A DNA stretch of 64,000 nt from Mercenaria mercenaria. Its lineage: Eukaryota; Mollusca; Bivalvia; Venerida; Veneridae. Shown here piece after piece: positions 12,301 through 23,425 of this stretch. The stretch covers positions 54,012,001 to 54,076,000 of the forward strand of contig NC_069371.1 of assembly GCF_021730395.1 (NCBI RefSeq), read 5' to 3'. Each line of letters starts with the position of its first letter. Position 1 is the stretch's first letter. The position numbers and the translations under genes are program-made. The notes beneath the pieces are model-generated. The model made no database searches, was not told the DNA's origin, and saw only the letters and a program-made list of their open reading frames with translations.

Positions 12301-14029
12301 CAAGCTAGAGCAATATTTGTACAGAAACAGTTGTTGCAGTCGTCACAAGATAGAAAACTTACCTTTTGGTAAGCAGAACCTAAGAGTACATGCTACAGCA
12401 GCACCATTTTACCGAAACAATTGTTGCAGCCATAACTGGATAGGAAACTTACCTGCTGGTAAGGAGAACCTAAGAGTACAAGCTACAGCACCATTTTACC
12501 GAAACAGTTGTTGCAGTCATCACTGGATGGGAAACTTACCTTTTGGTATGCAGAACCTATGAGTACAAGCTACAGAAAAACTTGTACAAAACAGTTGTTG
12601 CTGTCGTCACTAGATAGAAAACATACATTTACCTTTTGGTAAGCAGATCATAAGAGTACAGGCTACAGCACCATTTGTACAGAAATAGTTGTTGCACTGG
12701 ATGGGAAACGTACCTTTTGGTAAGCAGAACCTGAGAGTATAAGCTACAGCACCATTTTACAGAAACAGTTATTGTAGCCATCACTGGATAGGAAACTTAC
12801 CTTTTGGTAAGCAAAATGAGTACAAGCTACAGCAAAATTTGTACAGAAGCAATTGTTGCAGTCGTCACTAGATAGGAAACGTACCTTTTGGTAAGCAAAA
12901 CCTAAGAGTTCATGCTACAGCACCATTCTACCGAAACAGTTGTTGCAGCCATCACTAGATAGGAAACTTACCTTTTGGTAAGCAGAACCTAAGAGTACAA
13001 GCTACAGCACCATTTTACAGAAACAGTTGTTGCAGTCGCCACTAGATAGGAAACTTACCTTTTGGTAACCAAGACCTAAGAGTACAATCTACAGCACCAT
13101 TTTACAGAAATAGTTGTTGCAGTCTTCACTAGATAGGAAACTTACCTTTTGGTAAGCAGAACTAAAGAGTACAAGCTACAGCACCATTTTACAGAAACAG
13201 TTGTTGCAGTCTTCACTGGATAGGAAACTTACCTTTTGGTAGGCAGAACTAAAGAGTACAAGCTACAGCACCATTTTACAGAAACAGTTGTTGCTGTCGT
13301 CACTGAATGGGAAACTTACCTTTTGGTAAGCAGAACCTAAGAGTACATGCTACAGCACCATTTGTACAGAAACAGTTGTTGCTGTCGTCACTAGATGGGA
13401 TATTTACCTTTTGGTAGACAGAACCTAAGAGTACATGCTACAGCACCATTTGTACAGAAACAGTTGTTGCTGTCGTCACTAGATGGGATATTTACCTTTT
13501 GGTAGACAGAACCTAAGAGTACATGCTACAGCACCATTTTTGTACAGAAACAGTTGTTGCTGTCGTCACTAGATGGGATATTTACCTTTTGGTAGACAGA
13601 ACCTAAGTGTACAAGCTTCAGCACCATTTGTACAGAAACAGTTGTTGCTGTCGTCACTAGATGGGATATTTACCTTTTGGTAGACAGAACATAAGAGTAC
13701 ATACTACAGCACCATTTTACATGTACAGATACAGTTGTTGCAACCGTCATTAGATGGGAAACGTACCTTTTGGTAAGCGGAACCTAAGTGTACAAGCTTC
13801 AGCACCATTTGTACAGAAACAGTTGTTACTGTGGTTACTAGAAGGAAAACTTACCTTTTGGTAAGTAGAACCTAAGAGTACATGCTACAGCACCATTTTA
13901 CAGAAACAGTTGTTACTGTCGTCACTAGATAGAATACTTACCTTTTGGTAAGCAGAACCTGATAGTACAAACTACAGCACCATTTGTACAGAAAGAGTTG
14001 TTGCAGCCGTCACTGGATGGGAAACTTAC
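3240..14029 (-). repeat. 88-bp minisatellite derived from an exon plus splice donor (~120 copies)
   Basis: The unit is about 88 bases. On the minus strand it runs TTTCCCATCC-AGTGACGGCT ... TGCTTACCAAAAGGTAAG. It encodes S-S-D-G-C-N-N-C-F-C-T-N-G-A-V-A-C-T-L-R-F-C-L-P-K and then a near-consensus 5' splice site, and so is the 3' part of the exon at 14030-14161 repeated about 120 times. Ten bases, GTTTCCCATC, occur both inside the intact exon and just after its donor, which marks the likely duplication breakpoints. Because 88 is not a multiple of three, neighbouring units change frame, so short shadow frames appear on both strands. Units differ by scattered substitutions. A higher-order pattern is visible: the marker GCGGTCACTCGTTGGG recurs near 6570, 7260, 10180, 10870 and 11820. 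Confidence 0.9.
7460..9780. other. Indel-rich sub-segment of the 88-bp array
   Basis: This part parallels the array about 3.6 kb to its left (roughly 3.85-6.17 kb) but carries many scattered single-base losses and a few gains relative to it and to the flanking units. The change in texture is abrupt at both ends. It looks more like a poorly polished stretch of assembly than real divergence, because substitutions do not rise in step. Confidence 0.6.
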
Positions 14030-14161
14030 CTTTTGGTAAGCAGAACCTAAGGGTACAAGCTACAGCACCATTTGTACAGAAACAGTTGTTGCAGCCGTCA
14101 CTAGATGGGAAACGATCACCACTTTTGTGGATTGTACCATCATAGTCGCAGTCCTGGAGAG
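14030..14161 (-). CDS. Internal exon encoding one pacifastin/VWC-like six-cysteine domain
   Basis: Minus-strand exon of 132 bases (44 codons), phase 1 at both ends. It is preceded by the acceptor GTTTATATTGCTCACACAG and followed by the donor AAAAG|GTAAGT at 14030/14029. The product has the spacing C-x17-C-N-N-C-x-C-x2-G-x3-C-T-x3-C-L-P, almost the same as the last exon at 1768-1916. A symmetrical phase-1 exon is typical of extracellular domains that spread by exon duplication. It is the only copy in the window with an intact 5' half and acceptor, and it is evidently the parent of the 88-bp array downstream of it. The upstream exons, including any signal peptide, were not found in the window. 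Likely a secreted protease-inhibitor-like or matrix protein; that is inference from the cysteine pattern. Confidence 0.7.
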
Positions 14162-15269
14162 CTGTGTGAGCAATATAAACATTTTTTATGATATGTTAAA
14201 ACATAATAACATGCAAAACAGCATTTTTGCTACCCAATGATACTTCTATTTACGTTTTAAAAGCATTTTCTTTTAGACGTGGGTTATTTGTTTACGTGAC
14301 CGTCCCGTCTTTCATATTCGAGAAGACTAAGGTATACGATTAAAACTTTTGTCATGTTGTCAAAGTTACCGTCTCTTAAATATTGTGAAAAGATTTAAAA
14401 ATTAACAGATATAAAAGTTACTTAAGTCATCTTGAAGATTAAGCGATAACTTCAGACAAAGGACATAAAGTTATATATCCATGGTGACACATTGAAAAGA
14501 AATGCACGGCATATGTAATAAGGTTATTGTAATAGTAGCTCGATCTAGGATGCTGTATTCAGCTCGAGTTGAATTATGCCAGACCGGATTACACGAGACG
14601 CGCAATCGCCGAGTATGATCCGACCTTGCAGAATCCACGAGAGCCGAATACAAAATCCCAGATCTAGCTACTGTTAAAATGACCCTTTTATTATATACCT
14701 CCACCTTTTTGTCTGTTGTTTTGTTATTGAACGAACGATGTTAAAATGGAACTTTAAAGTGAGGATTTTATTTGCGCTATTTATAGAGCTGTGTCAGGTC
14801 ATGCATATTAATAAAAGTAGTCTGGCAACATAAAATACAAAAGGTACAACACGGATTTTTTTCTGCCTGTTCGTATTTACTTGTGAAATACAAGCCGTTT
14901 TTTTACAGAATTTATACAGGTATATAATAAAACAAAATATTGTAACTTTCTTTTTGTATTGCATTACAATGTGGAATGGCAGCAAGGGGGTTTGGAGGGT
15001 GGTTTTAGGGCTTCCAGCTTTAAAGTCAAGAGAACAAGGGTTCAGTATGAAGTACAATTAATTTACATATCCCTGAGCTACTGTAGCACAATTATAATAC
15101 AACAAGAAATAAAGTCCTTCGATCATAACCGACTGTTTACCATTTTAGACCATATTTTATCGTTTTGTCAATGCCTACATTCGGAGCAGGATATTTAACT
15201 AGAGCTATCACTAAATGTGATAAATGTACCACCCCGCACGCACTGACAAAGTATATTGCAATTTGACCC
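14162..15269. other. No gene seen; intron or spacer
   Basis: Upstream (on the minus strand) of the exon at 14030-14161. Apart from the foldback element at 14534-14672 I see no repeat or credible exon. The open frames here are short and AT-driven. Confidence 0.4.
14534..14672. mobile_element. Foldback (MITE-like) element
   Basis: The left arm beginning AGTAGCTCGATCTAGGATGC is an imperfect reverse complement of the right arm ending CCCAGATCTAGCTACT. Similarity extends about 70 bases to the centre near the GCGCAATCGCC. It is non-coding. Confidence 0.6.
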
Positions 15270-16095
15270 TTACAAGATTGCATAATTATGTGGACTCTAT
15301 GTATATAGACTGTATATATACAGTGTAGTAACAAATAACAAAGTCCCATAACTCTGCAGCATATTAATCTAAAGAACGTAACATGCACCATACACAACTA
15401 GGGTTGGTACTGATCACTTGTGTTAAGTTTCATTAACTTGTGTGCAAGGGTTCGGAAGATTAGGCGCGCACAAGATTGCATATGCAGACTGTATGTACAT
15501 AGTTTTTTAACAAAAAAAAAACAAACAAAGTCCCATAACTTTGCAGAATATTTATCTAAAAGAACGTAACATGCACCATGCACAACTAGGATTGGTACTG
15601 ATCACTTGTGTGAAGTTTCATTAAATTGTGTGCAAGGGTTCGGAAGATTAGGCGCGCACAAGTTTGCATATGCAGACTGTATGTACATAGTATGTTAACA
15701 AAAAACAAAGTCCCTTAACTCTGCATTTTTTTTCCTGAAAGAACCTAACATGCCCCATGCACAACTACTGTTGTTACTGATCACTTGTTTGAAGTTTCAT
15801 TAAATTGTGTCAAGGGGATGAGGAGGGATGGTGTGCACAAATTGTGTTTATGTATATAGTAAAGTAACAAAAAACAAAGTCCCATAACTCTGCAGAATAT
15901 TTTTCTGAAAGAACCTAACATGCCCCATGCACAACTACTGTTGTTACTGATCATTTTTGTGAAGTTACATTAAATTGTGTCAAGGGGATGAGGAGAGTTG
16001 GTATACACAAGATTCTGTCTACGGACAGACAGACGGACAGACATACAACCTGAAACCAGTATACCCACCTTACAACTTTGTTGTCTAGGGGTACA
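15270..16095. repeat. Diverged ~170-190-bp tandem repeat
   Basis: Four copies begin with a version of ACAAAGTCCCATAACTCTGC at about 15338, 15525, 15704 and 15873. Each continues with AACATGC[AC]CCATGCACAACTA and TACTGATCACTTGT. The array ends in a GACAGACGGACAGACATACA run. Divergence between copies is moderate; no coding content. Confidence 0.8.
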
Positions 16096-17690
16096 AAAAC
16101 ATAAACCAGAATAGAAAGAACAGAAATACAACAATGCAGTAACTAATGTATTTATCTTTTAACAATGCCAGATTACAAGAGTGTATAAATGCCACTGTAT
16201 TCTCGTTACATCATTTGTTATGAAGCTGCGTACAACGACTTATGATATATTTATCATTGATTTTGTTTTAGAGCATTTTATTTGTCTTAATCGAATACAA
16301 TATTGATATAAATAACTACCTGTGCTCAATGTAAAGAAAAGACAGACATTGGCCACTTTTCTAACCAACCTTTAAGGCAAAGTTACATTGTACATTAGCA
16401 TTAAAATCACTTATCTTATCAAGTTACTGAATAGGAAATAGAGGATGTTTGTTTGTTTTAGACTGAATTTTTTTTCTCGAGTGAAAACACTCGATGGTAT
16501 ATTTTCACGCATGGCATAGCATGGCATAAAATATAAGATATGGCGTTCATAAGTGAAAGATATTTTAATATTACATGTAAAACAAATTTTGTTTTTATTT
16601 TATTTTTGACTACATTTATCCATTTAATAGTTTATTACCAGTGAAAAGTAAATTTGATATTTTTCACTGTGAAACTATCAGATATATTTCACTCTTATAT
16701 TTTGATAATTCTCTGAAAAACATGTAATGAAGAAAGTTGTATCCATTCTGTTGAATGACATTGATCTCGTCTGTTTTGTTTAAAAGAATCATTACATATT
16801 TTTCAAATGTATTGACCACTTTCTTTAAGCTATTTGGCGGAACATGTTATATTTTCATTTACTTAGAATTTCATTTAAAATATATATCTGCCACTAATAA
16901 TAAAAACTGTATTCGAAATCCATATAGAATACTGCTTTTTATGAAGGTATAACAAATGTCTATTTCACAAAATACAATACTTGGTAACAAAAGAATGTGT
17001 TAATCAAAAACCAAAATTAACGAAGCTAAAGTAAAATATAACACCTCTTAATATTCAAGATTGTGTGTGTTTTAGAGTGATGAAAAATTGGCGAAAATTT
17101 AATTTGATTCAAAGTTTACTGAAACTGCATCAACAGCATAATATTTTTCACAGCCGCGCGACCAATTTAATTTGATAAATGCTTACTAATAAACACTAAC
17201 CTGTTAAGTGTTTGAAATTATTTTTTGTTTACAAATTTAAGCTCCGCCTACAGTATATGACTTACTGGGTAATAAACGTCTGGAAGTAAATGTTGATTTA
17301 CCAAAATAAATTTCCCGATAATTTGAAAAATACTGCGATGCCATTGGACAAAAAAAAATTTCAAACACTAAATATATATTGCATTGATTAAATGTAGGAT
17401 AACCGCGTTTATAATAATTACTGTTGTATCTGGTCTTTGTCGCTGTCGTCCCGGTTATTTGGAGTTCAACGACCGAGATGATTTAATTACATTTCTGTAT
17501 CAAAGAGAAGTAATTCATCAAGAAGAAAATGGCATAGCTATATGTATCCCCCCCCCCCCTTGCTGATATTTACCATTGAATTAAAGCACAGGTCATCATG
17601 TTCGTTTTAAATTATCAGCTGTCCTATATCTTATAAATACAACACTGACAAAATATCCAAAAAAGTCCTGAATATTCTATCTTGTTTTTT
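16096..17690. other. No gene seen; AT-rich spacer with a weak inverted repeat
   Basis: Related ends GAGTGAAAACACTCGATGGT (near 16478) and an inverted GAGTGAAATATATCTGATAG (near 16695) may bound a decayed MITE. The open frames here are AT-driven. A short hydrophobic frame near 17384 has no ATG. Confidence 0.35.
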
Positions 17691-19010
17691 TAATCCCCCG
17701 CCGTGGCGGAGGGATTATAGGAATGGTCTGCGTCCGTCCTTCCGTCCGTAACAAAATCGTGTCCGGTCCATATCTCCTAAACCCCTTGAAGGATTTTCAT
17801 GAAACTTGGATCAAATGATCACCTCATCAAGACGATGTGCAGAACCCATGAGTCAGCCTTGTCGGTTCAGGGTCAAGGTCACAACTCAAGGTCAAAGGTT
17901 TGAGCCTTCCATTTTTGTGTCCGCTCTATATCTCTTAAACCCCTTGAAGGAATTTTATAAAACTTGGGTCAAATGATCACCTCATCAAGACAATGTGCAG
18001 AACCCATGAGTCAGTCATGCCGGCTCAAGGTCAAGGTCACAACTTAGGGTCAAAGGTTTGAACCTTCCATTTTGTGTCCGCTCTATATCTCCTAAACCCC
18101 TTGAAGGATTTTCATCAAACTTGGGTCAAACGATCACCTCATCAAGGCGATGTGCAGACCCCATGAGTCAGCCATGTCGGCTCAAGGTCAAGGTCACAAC
18201 TGAAGGTCAAAGGTTTGAACCTTCCATTTCGTGTCCGCTCTATATCTCTTAAACCCCTTGAAGGAATTTTATAAAACTTGGGTCAAATGATCACCTCATC
18301 AAGACGATGTGCAGAACACATGAGTCAGTCATGCCGGCTCAAGGTCAAGGTCACAACTTAGGGTTAAAGGTTTGAACCTTCCATTTTGTGTCCGCTCTAT
18401 ACCTCTTTAACCCCTTGAAGGATTTTCATCAAACTTGGGTCAAACGATCACCTCATCAAGGCAATGTGCAGAACTTATGAGTCAGCCATGTCGGCTCAAG
18501 GTCAAGGTCACAACTGAAGGTCAAAGGTTTGAGCCTTCCATTTCATGTCCGCTCTATATCTCCTAAACCCCTTAAAAAGGATTTTTATAAAACTTGGGTC
18601 AAATAATAACCTCATCAGAACGATATGCAGAAATGATGAGTCAACAATGCCAGCTCAAGATCAAGGTCACAACTAAGGGTCGAAGGTTTGAGCCTTCCAT
18701 TTGGTGTCCACTCTGTATCTCCTTAACCCCTTGAAGGATTTTCATCAAACTTGGGTCAAATGATCACCTCATCAAGAACTCATGAGTCAGCCATGTCAAC
18801 TCAAGGTCAAGGTCACAACTGAAGGTCAAAGGTTTCAGCTCTGTATCCCCTAAACCCCTTGAAGGATTTTCATGAAACTTTGGTCAAATGATCACCTCAT
18901 CAAGACGTTGTGCAGAATTCATGAGTCAGCCATGTCAGTTCAAGGTCAAGGTCACAGCTAAAATCAAAGGTTTTACCCTTTCACTATCTATAGCAGTGGC
19001 GGGGGATTTA
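17691..19010. mobile_element. Non-autonomous TIR element filled with 158-bp tandem repeats
   Basis: The ends are inverted repeats of about 17 bases (TAATCCCCCGCCGTGGC at the left; TAAATCCCCCGCCACTGC as the reverse complement at the right). Inside are about eight copies of a ~158-base unit recognisable by CTCTATATCTCCTAAACCCC, TTGGGTCAAATGATCACCTC and CAAGGTCAAGGTCACAACT. No transposase is present. It is probably a MITE-like element whose interior has expanded by tandem duplication. Confidence 0.7.
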
Positions 19011-19998
19011 GCTGTCTTTCAGACTGCCTTGTTTATAACCTGTCATGAACAGCATATTCAGTACTATGGAGTAAAACCATTGAACACTTACGATCCCTGT
19101 GGACCAAATTGCAGAATTCTGATGTTCGCTTGCCAACAGCACGACAGACGGTTATAAAGAACTTCATTCGATTTTACTGTTATCAATTATTCAAACATGC
19201 ATTTATTCTTTGTCTCTTCTGTAGATAAGTGACTTATTGATTTATTCACGAATGGCTTCTGTATAGGATTTAATATTTGTTTTGTCATTCACAGAGGACC
19301 GTACGACAAACAAGTGCTGGTCAAATCACAGTTGAAAAATCATCTAGTATCATCAAGTTCATTCTTTAATCTTTTGAGAAAATCCGACCATTTCTATGAA
19401 TATTGGGCTTACGTATTTTTGAAAAAATGTCTGCACTCATATAGGTGGTATTCATTAATAAGACATACTGTTAATTGAAAAATCATTTATATGCATTAGC
19501 CAAGTAAGGGTTGTTGTCAAAAGTATGACTTACCGTTTGCTGACAGTGCAACGCTTAATAAACACAAAATTTTCAACATCTCCCGTTTGTTTTACTTCTT
19601 TAAACTGAACAATTCCTTTAAGTTAAAATGTAGATGAATATGGAACAATATAATTATAAGTGTGCTGACTGAATTTATGATTTCTTATCTTAACTTGAAC
19701 AATAACTGGAACATAGTACTTGGTGGACCCAGCCAAATCGAAACATGTTTTTCAATGTATTATTGTTGACCTTGGATTTTGTTGGACGCAATTGATTGTC
19801 GGCATTACAATGTAACACTTCTGCCAGGTTTAGAATTATGCCGAATTCAACAATGTTTAGACCATCCTGTCTTTGACCTTCAATATAAGGAAAGTAGATT
19901 CAGACTATATGTAATAAAGATATGACACAGAACAGAAGTGCAATATCTTATACAGCCTTTGATAATCCCCGTGACCTCGAAATTGGACAGAGGAAACT
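19011..19998. other. No gene supported
   Basis: A cysteine-containing plus-strand frame runs out of the preceding repeat element to 19157, and AATAAA occurs near 19556, but no start, partner exon or recognisable domain supports a gene. Confidence 0.3.
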
Positions 19999-20750
19999 AA
20001 AGCCTCTACAGACGGTAGGTTTTTGTTGTACAACACTAATTATCTCAAAGATGTACAATTTTGAAATTGTACATTTTTCACATACAGACAGTATTCCATT
20101 CCCATATAAATCACAGATATTTACCTAGTAAACATAGTGCATCAGGTACTGAAAAGAATGTAACTATTAATACTAAAAATAATGTCCCATGAATTTTATT
20201 ACGCATGACACAAATGAGCCGTGCCATGAGAAAACCAACATTGTGGCTTTGCGACCAGCATGGATGCAGACCAGCCTGTGCATCCGCGCAGTCTGGTCAG
20301 GATCAATGATGTTTGCTTTCAAAGTCTATTGTAATTAGAGAAACCGTTAGCGAACTGCATGGACAAGACTGCGTGGATGCTGGTCGGAAACGCACTACGT
20401 TGGATTTCTCATGGCGCGGCTCAAATCATTTAACTTTTCAGTGTCATCCTTTTTCCATTATGCATTAGAAGCCATTTTATTGTATCCAGATTTGTGTTAA
20501 TTTTTTGGGCAGTTTTTTCTGGAATTTCATTCACTTGCCTCTTATCAACTAATCATTTACCAATTTGTTGCTTGTCAACGTGGGTGGTACGTAAGGCAAA
20601 ACTTACGAAATAGAACAGGTCCTAATCTGTAAGTCAAGACTTAAGATTTACGAAATCAAGGAATAGCATCATACACACGATAATATTTGGCTGTACATCT
20701 TGAATTTAATTGGTGTTGTACAACAAAAACCTACCGTCTGTAGAGGGCTT
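19999..20750. mobile_element. MITE with ~55-bp terminal inverted repeats
   Basis: The left end AAGCCTCTACAGACGGTAGG and following TTTTTGTTGTACAACACTAA recur inverted at 20690-20750. Similarity continues through the GATGTACA stretch. The interior has no transposase and carries another MITE at 20215-20423. Confidence 0.75.
20215..20423. mobile_element. Nested MITE (TGAGCCGTGCCATGAGAAAA family)
   Basis: Ends TGAGCCGTGCCATGAGAAAA and its inverted partner ending TTTCTCATGGCGCGGCTCA. Long internal dyad symmetry includes GACCAGCATGGATGCAGACC against its inverted partner. From memory this type is very common in bivalve genomes. It inserted into the MITE at 19999-20750, so it is the younger of the two here. 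Confidence 0.75.
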
Positions 20751-21464
20751 ACAAAGATCACATACTGCAGTACTGTCACTTATCTTGCTACGTAGTAAAA
20801 ATAAAAAAAGCAAACCGTGATAAAGCATTTGGTTTGTACATGGACGTTTGTTAAAAAATCACATTATACTCCGAGTCACTTTGACCTTGAAAATGTAACC
20901 CAGGCATCGAACGCTCATATCAATTTTGTTATAACAAATTATTACATAAATGTAGAATAAAATCTCGATAAGGGTTACAAAGATATAGTTTAAACACGAA
21001 AGTGCAACATTTTAAAGACCTCTCATGACCTTGACTTTGAAGATAAAGAATGACTGGTTCAAAACAATGAACACTGTTGTAATAAATGCTTATATCATTG
21101 CATGCTACAATGTTAACAATGTTAAGAATAATTAGAAATGGTACCTACCCAAAAAGAGTTTAAAGGAACAACTTAATCAGAAGTGAAAGAAAAGAAAAAC
21201 TAAATAGTCACTTTTCCAAACAACTGCACATGTGAACAAAATGTGCGGATACAGAACCTCAAATTTTCAAAGATAGACACAGTAAGTAAAAGTCTAAACC
21301 TTCACTTGTAAGCTCATCAAATAATCAGAATTTTTTTTTTTCATGTGCATATTATGCAAGTGAAGTTTGTCTTATATCTACGTTCGCAGAGAAAAAATAT
21401 CGCCTCAAGCAGATATTCTGCAAGTACTTACAAGCAAATTATTTATCAGCTTACTTCCGTGAAG
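20751..21464. other. No gene seen
   Basis: AT-rich spacer without recognisable repeat, exon or RNA. Confidence 0.4.
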
Positions 21465-21665
21465 CGGCTTCCTGTCCGAGTCGTTAAGGTCGCTGACTTC
21501 GAATCACTTGACCCTCACCTATGTGGGTTTAAAACCTCTCTTTGGGTGTAGAATTATTCATTTGAAAAAAAAAATCATCCAGCGGGCTTACAAAAGGTAG
21601 GAGGAATTACCTAGGTCCCCACCATGCCCGAAATTTCCCTTGCACTGTCACTATCGAGTGGGGAA
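21465..21665 (+). mobile_element. tRNA-derived SINE (V-SINE/RUDI-like)
   Basis: The head is tRNA-like: a box A-like CCGAGTCGTTAAGGTCGCTG and, ~45 bases on, a decayed box B region GTGGGTTTAAAACCTC. A body follows that includes CATCCAGCGGGCTTACAAAA. This matches the general layout of the molluscan V-SINEs I remember. The 3' end is indistinct and probably truncated. Confidence 0.55.
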
Positions 21666-22573
21666 TAGAAACAGATGTAGATACGATATAATATGTTTTC
21701 ATCAGAAAGACAGTGTATGGTTTACCTTAGTAAACTATTTCTGATTCAATCGTCAACATAACTACTGAAAATTAACTTTAAACAACTTAATAATGAAGTG
21801 AAATATCATTTACTATACAAATGTTTTGCTCATTTATAAACAGGTGCTGTAGTACATATCAGGCAAGACGTATATTATCTATGCTTATGCCAATGTACGT
21901 CTTTATATTTCGCTTATTCGGTATTGTGTACAAACAAGTTCTTTCTGTCAAGGAAAATAATGAGAAAATATGCGAAACTCAGATTGATTAGAAGGATGAG
22001 ACTTATCTTTAACAGACATTTTGATAGCGTGGACTATTTGTGCAATGATAAATAGCGATTCACATGCTGGAAAGTGGATGAATGAATTGGCAAACACGAG
22101 TGTAAGTTGTAAACTGCAAACAATTTCGGATAAGAATTAAACGAGGCATGGGGGTGTAAAATATGTGCTTGGTTGTATTATCTTGATCAACACATATGTG
22201 TACAATTTTGTGTCTCGTAGCCTGCAGCCTAAAAGGAAATGACTTTTAAAGCAGTTTTTAAACAGTTCAAATGATAAGATACTCACTAAAGAAAATAAAT
22301 AGGAATTCCAAAAAATAAGGTATTAAAGTTCTAGTTACTCTTGATTATATCGCATCAAAAATATCTCTCAAAATTATTCTCAAGTACCTACATACAACTC
22401 ATTCTGTTTTACTGGCGAAAATGATTATGATTTCTACAATAAGTCTAAACAACTTGTCAAGATTTTTCACCTGAACGTGCATAGCTGTCATAAGGTAACT
22501 CGCAGAGTTCTTACGGTGTTACTGCCAACAGTCGAAAGTTAAATAATAATATTATCATTAATCAAGCGATTTC
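21666..22573. other. No gene seen
   Basis: AT-rich spacer; nothing recognisable. Confidence 0.4.
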
Positions 22574-22671
22574 ATATTGGCCAAGTTATTTGTCCTGGGC
22601 AGTCATATTGGCCCTCGGCCTACGGCCTCGAGCCAATACGACAACCCTTGGACAAATAACAAGGCCAATAT
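22574..22671. mobile_element. Short foldback element
   Basis: Arms of 47 bases (ATATTGGCCAAGTTATTTGT inward, and its inverted partner) flank a GC-rich CCTCGGCCTACGGCC centre. Non-coding. Confidence 0.65.
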
Positions 22672-23419
22672 TTTAACATTATAATATTCATCTTTTCATT
22701 TACTCATTTTGTAACATTTCTCAGACTAAATTCTTTGCAAAAAGTAAGCTTTAAGGGCTGTTTTCAGCCAGAATTTGTGAGTTTTTTATTTCTGATTTTA
22801 CTAAAAGATTACAAAGTGTTGAAAGCAGACTAAACTTACAATATAACATATTGAATATATTAACATGTAGGGGACTTACAGACTCCCACAATCACAGTCA
22901 TGGAAAAACTGTCGAAACAGGAATTGTAAAAGTTTTGCTAAATTTGCTACATATAACATTTCTGTGTATAAAGAGATGGAAAAATAATCTCTATATTAGA
23001 TAAATCATTTGATCTCGAAAACAATCTCTGAAAGGTCGAATTTGATCATCATTGTACATTTAATAGGTTCAAAAATAAATCTGATTATTGGTTACATAGT
23101 TATATCCCTGACACGAACTCGCAATACTTCAAGACATTTTCGACTCACCTGTCCTTGCCATTGAAGACAACTAGAGGCATTTGACACCGCAAGTACTTGA
23201 GCCAAGTTTAAATAATCGGAAAAGTAGTTATAAATTTATGCCTCAGACAGACTGACAGACAAACAGACATACAGACAAATGGACAAATATAAAAGGGCCT
23301 GGAAAAACTCACAGATTTTAAGAAAAGTATACTATCAGCAGGACCAAACTAGCAAAATAGTCCAAGCTGTGTTTCATTTTAAAGCTGACAAAATATTACA
23401 GTATAAGACTAGGTTAGTG
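22672..23419. other. No gene seen; left flank of the Polinton
   Basis: AT-rich DNA with a short CAGA-type microsatellite at about 23243-23285. It ends at the target duplication of the element. Confidence 0.4.
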
Positions 23420-23425
23420 CATTTT
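23420..23425. repeat. Target-site duplication, left (CATTTT)
   Basis: The six bases directly before the left terminal repeat are CATTTT, identical to 42698-42703. A 6-bp duplication is the known hallmark of Polinton integration. Confidence 0.9.

Noticed and set aside
6563-12562. Many plus-strand frames in the 88-bp array
   Set aside because: They are antisense to the true origin of the unit, which is a minus-strand exon fragment, and shift frame at each unit.
3240-14029. Array units as functional alternative exons
   Set aside because: The 5' half and the real acceptor are missing. The only AG (in TTTCCCATCCAG) would change the reading frame, and the gap from donor to AG is only 17 bases between adjacent units.
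17384-17566. Signal-peptide-like frame (hydrophobic start, then Y-L-E-F-N-D-R-D-D)
   Set aside because: No ATG; it begins at TTG, has no clear splice sites and ends in a poly-C tract.
19020-19157. Cysteine-containing terminal exon (C-H-E-Q-H ... C-G-P-N-C) on the plus strand
   Set aside because: It is the tail of a frame from the adjacent repeat element, with no partner exon or known cysteine family. A donor-like CGTAAGTG on the other strand makes either reading ambiguous.
21465-21665. A functional tRNA gene
   Set aside because: Box B is decayed, no cloverleaf closes, and the body continues as a SINE.
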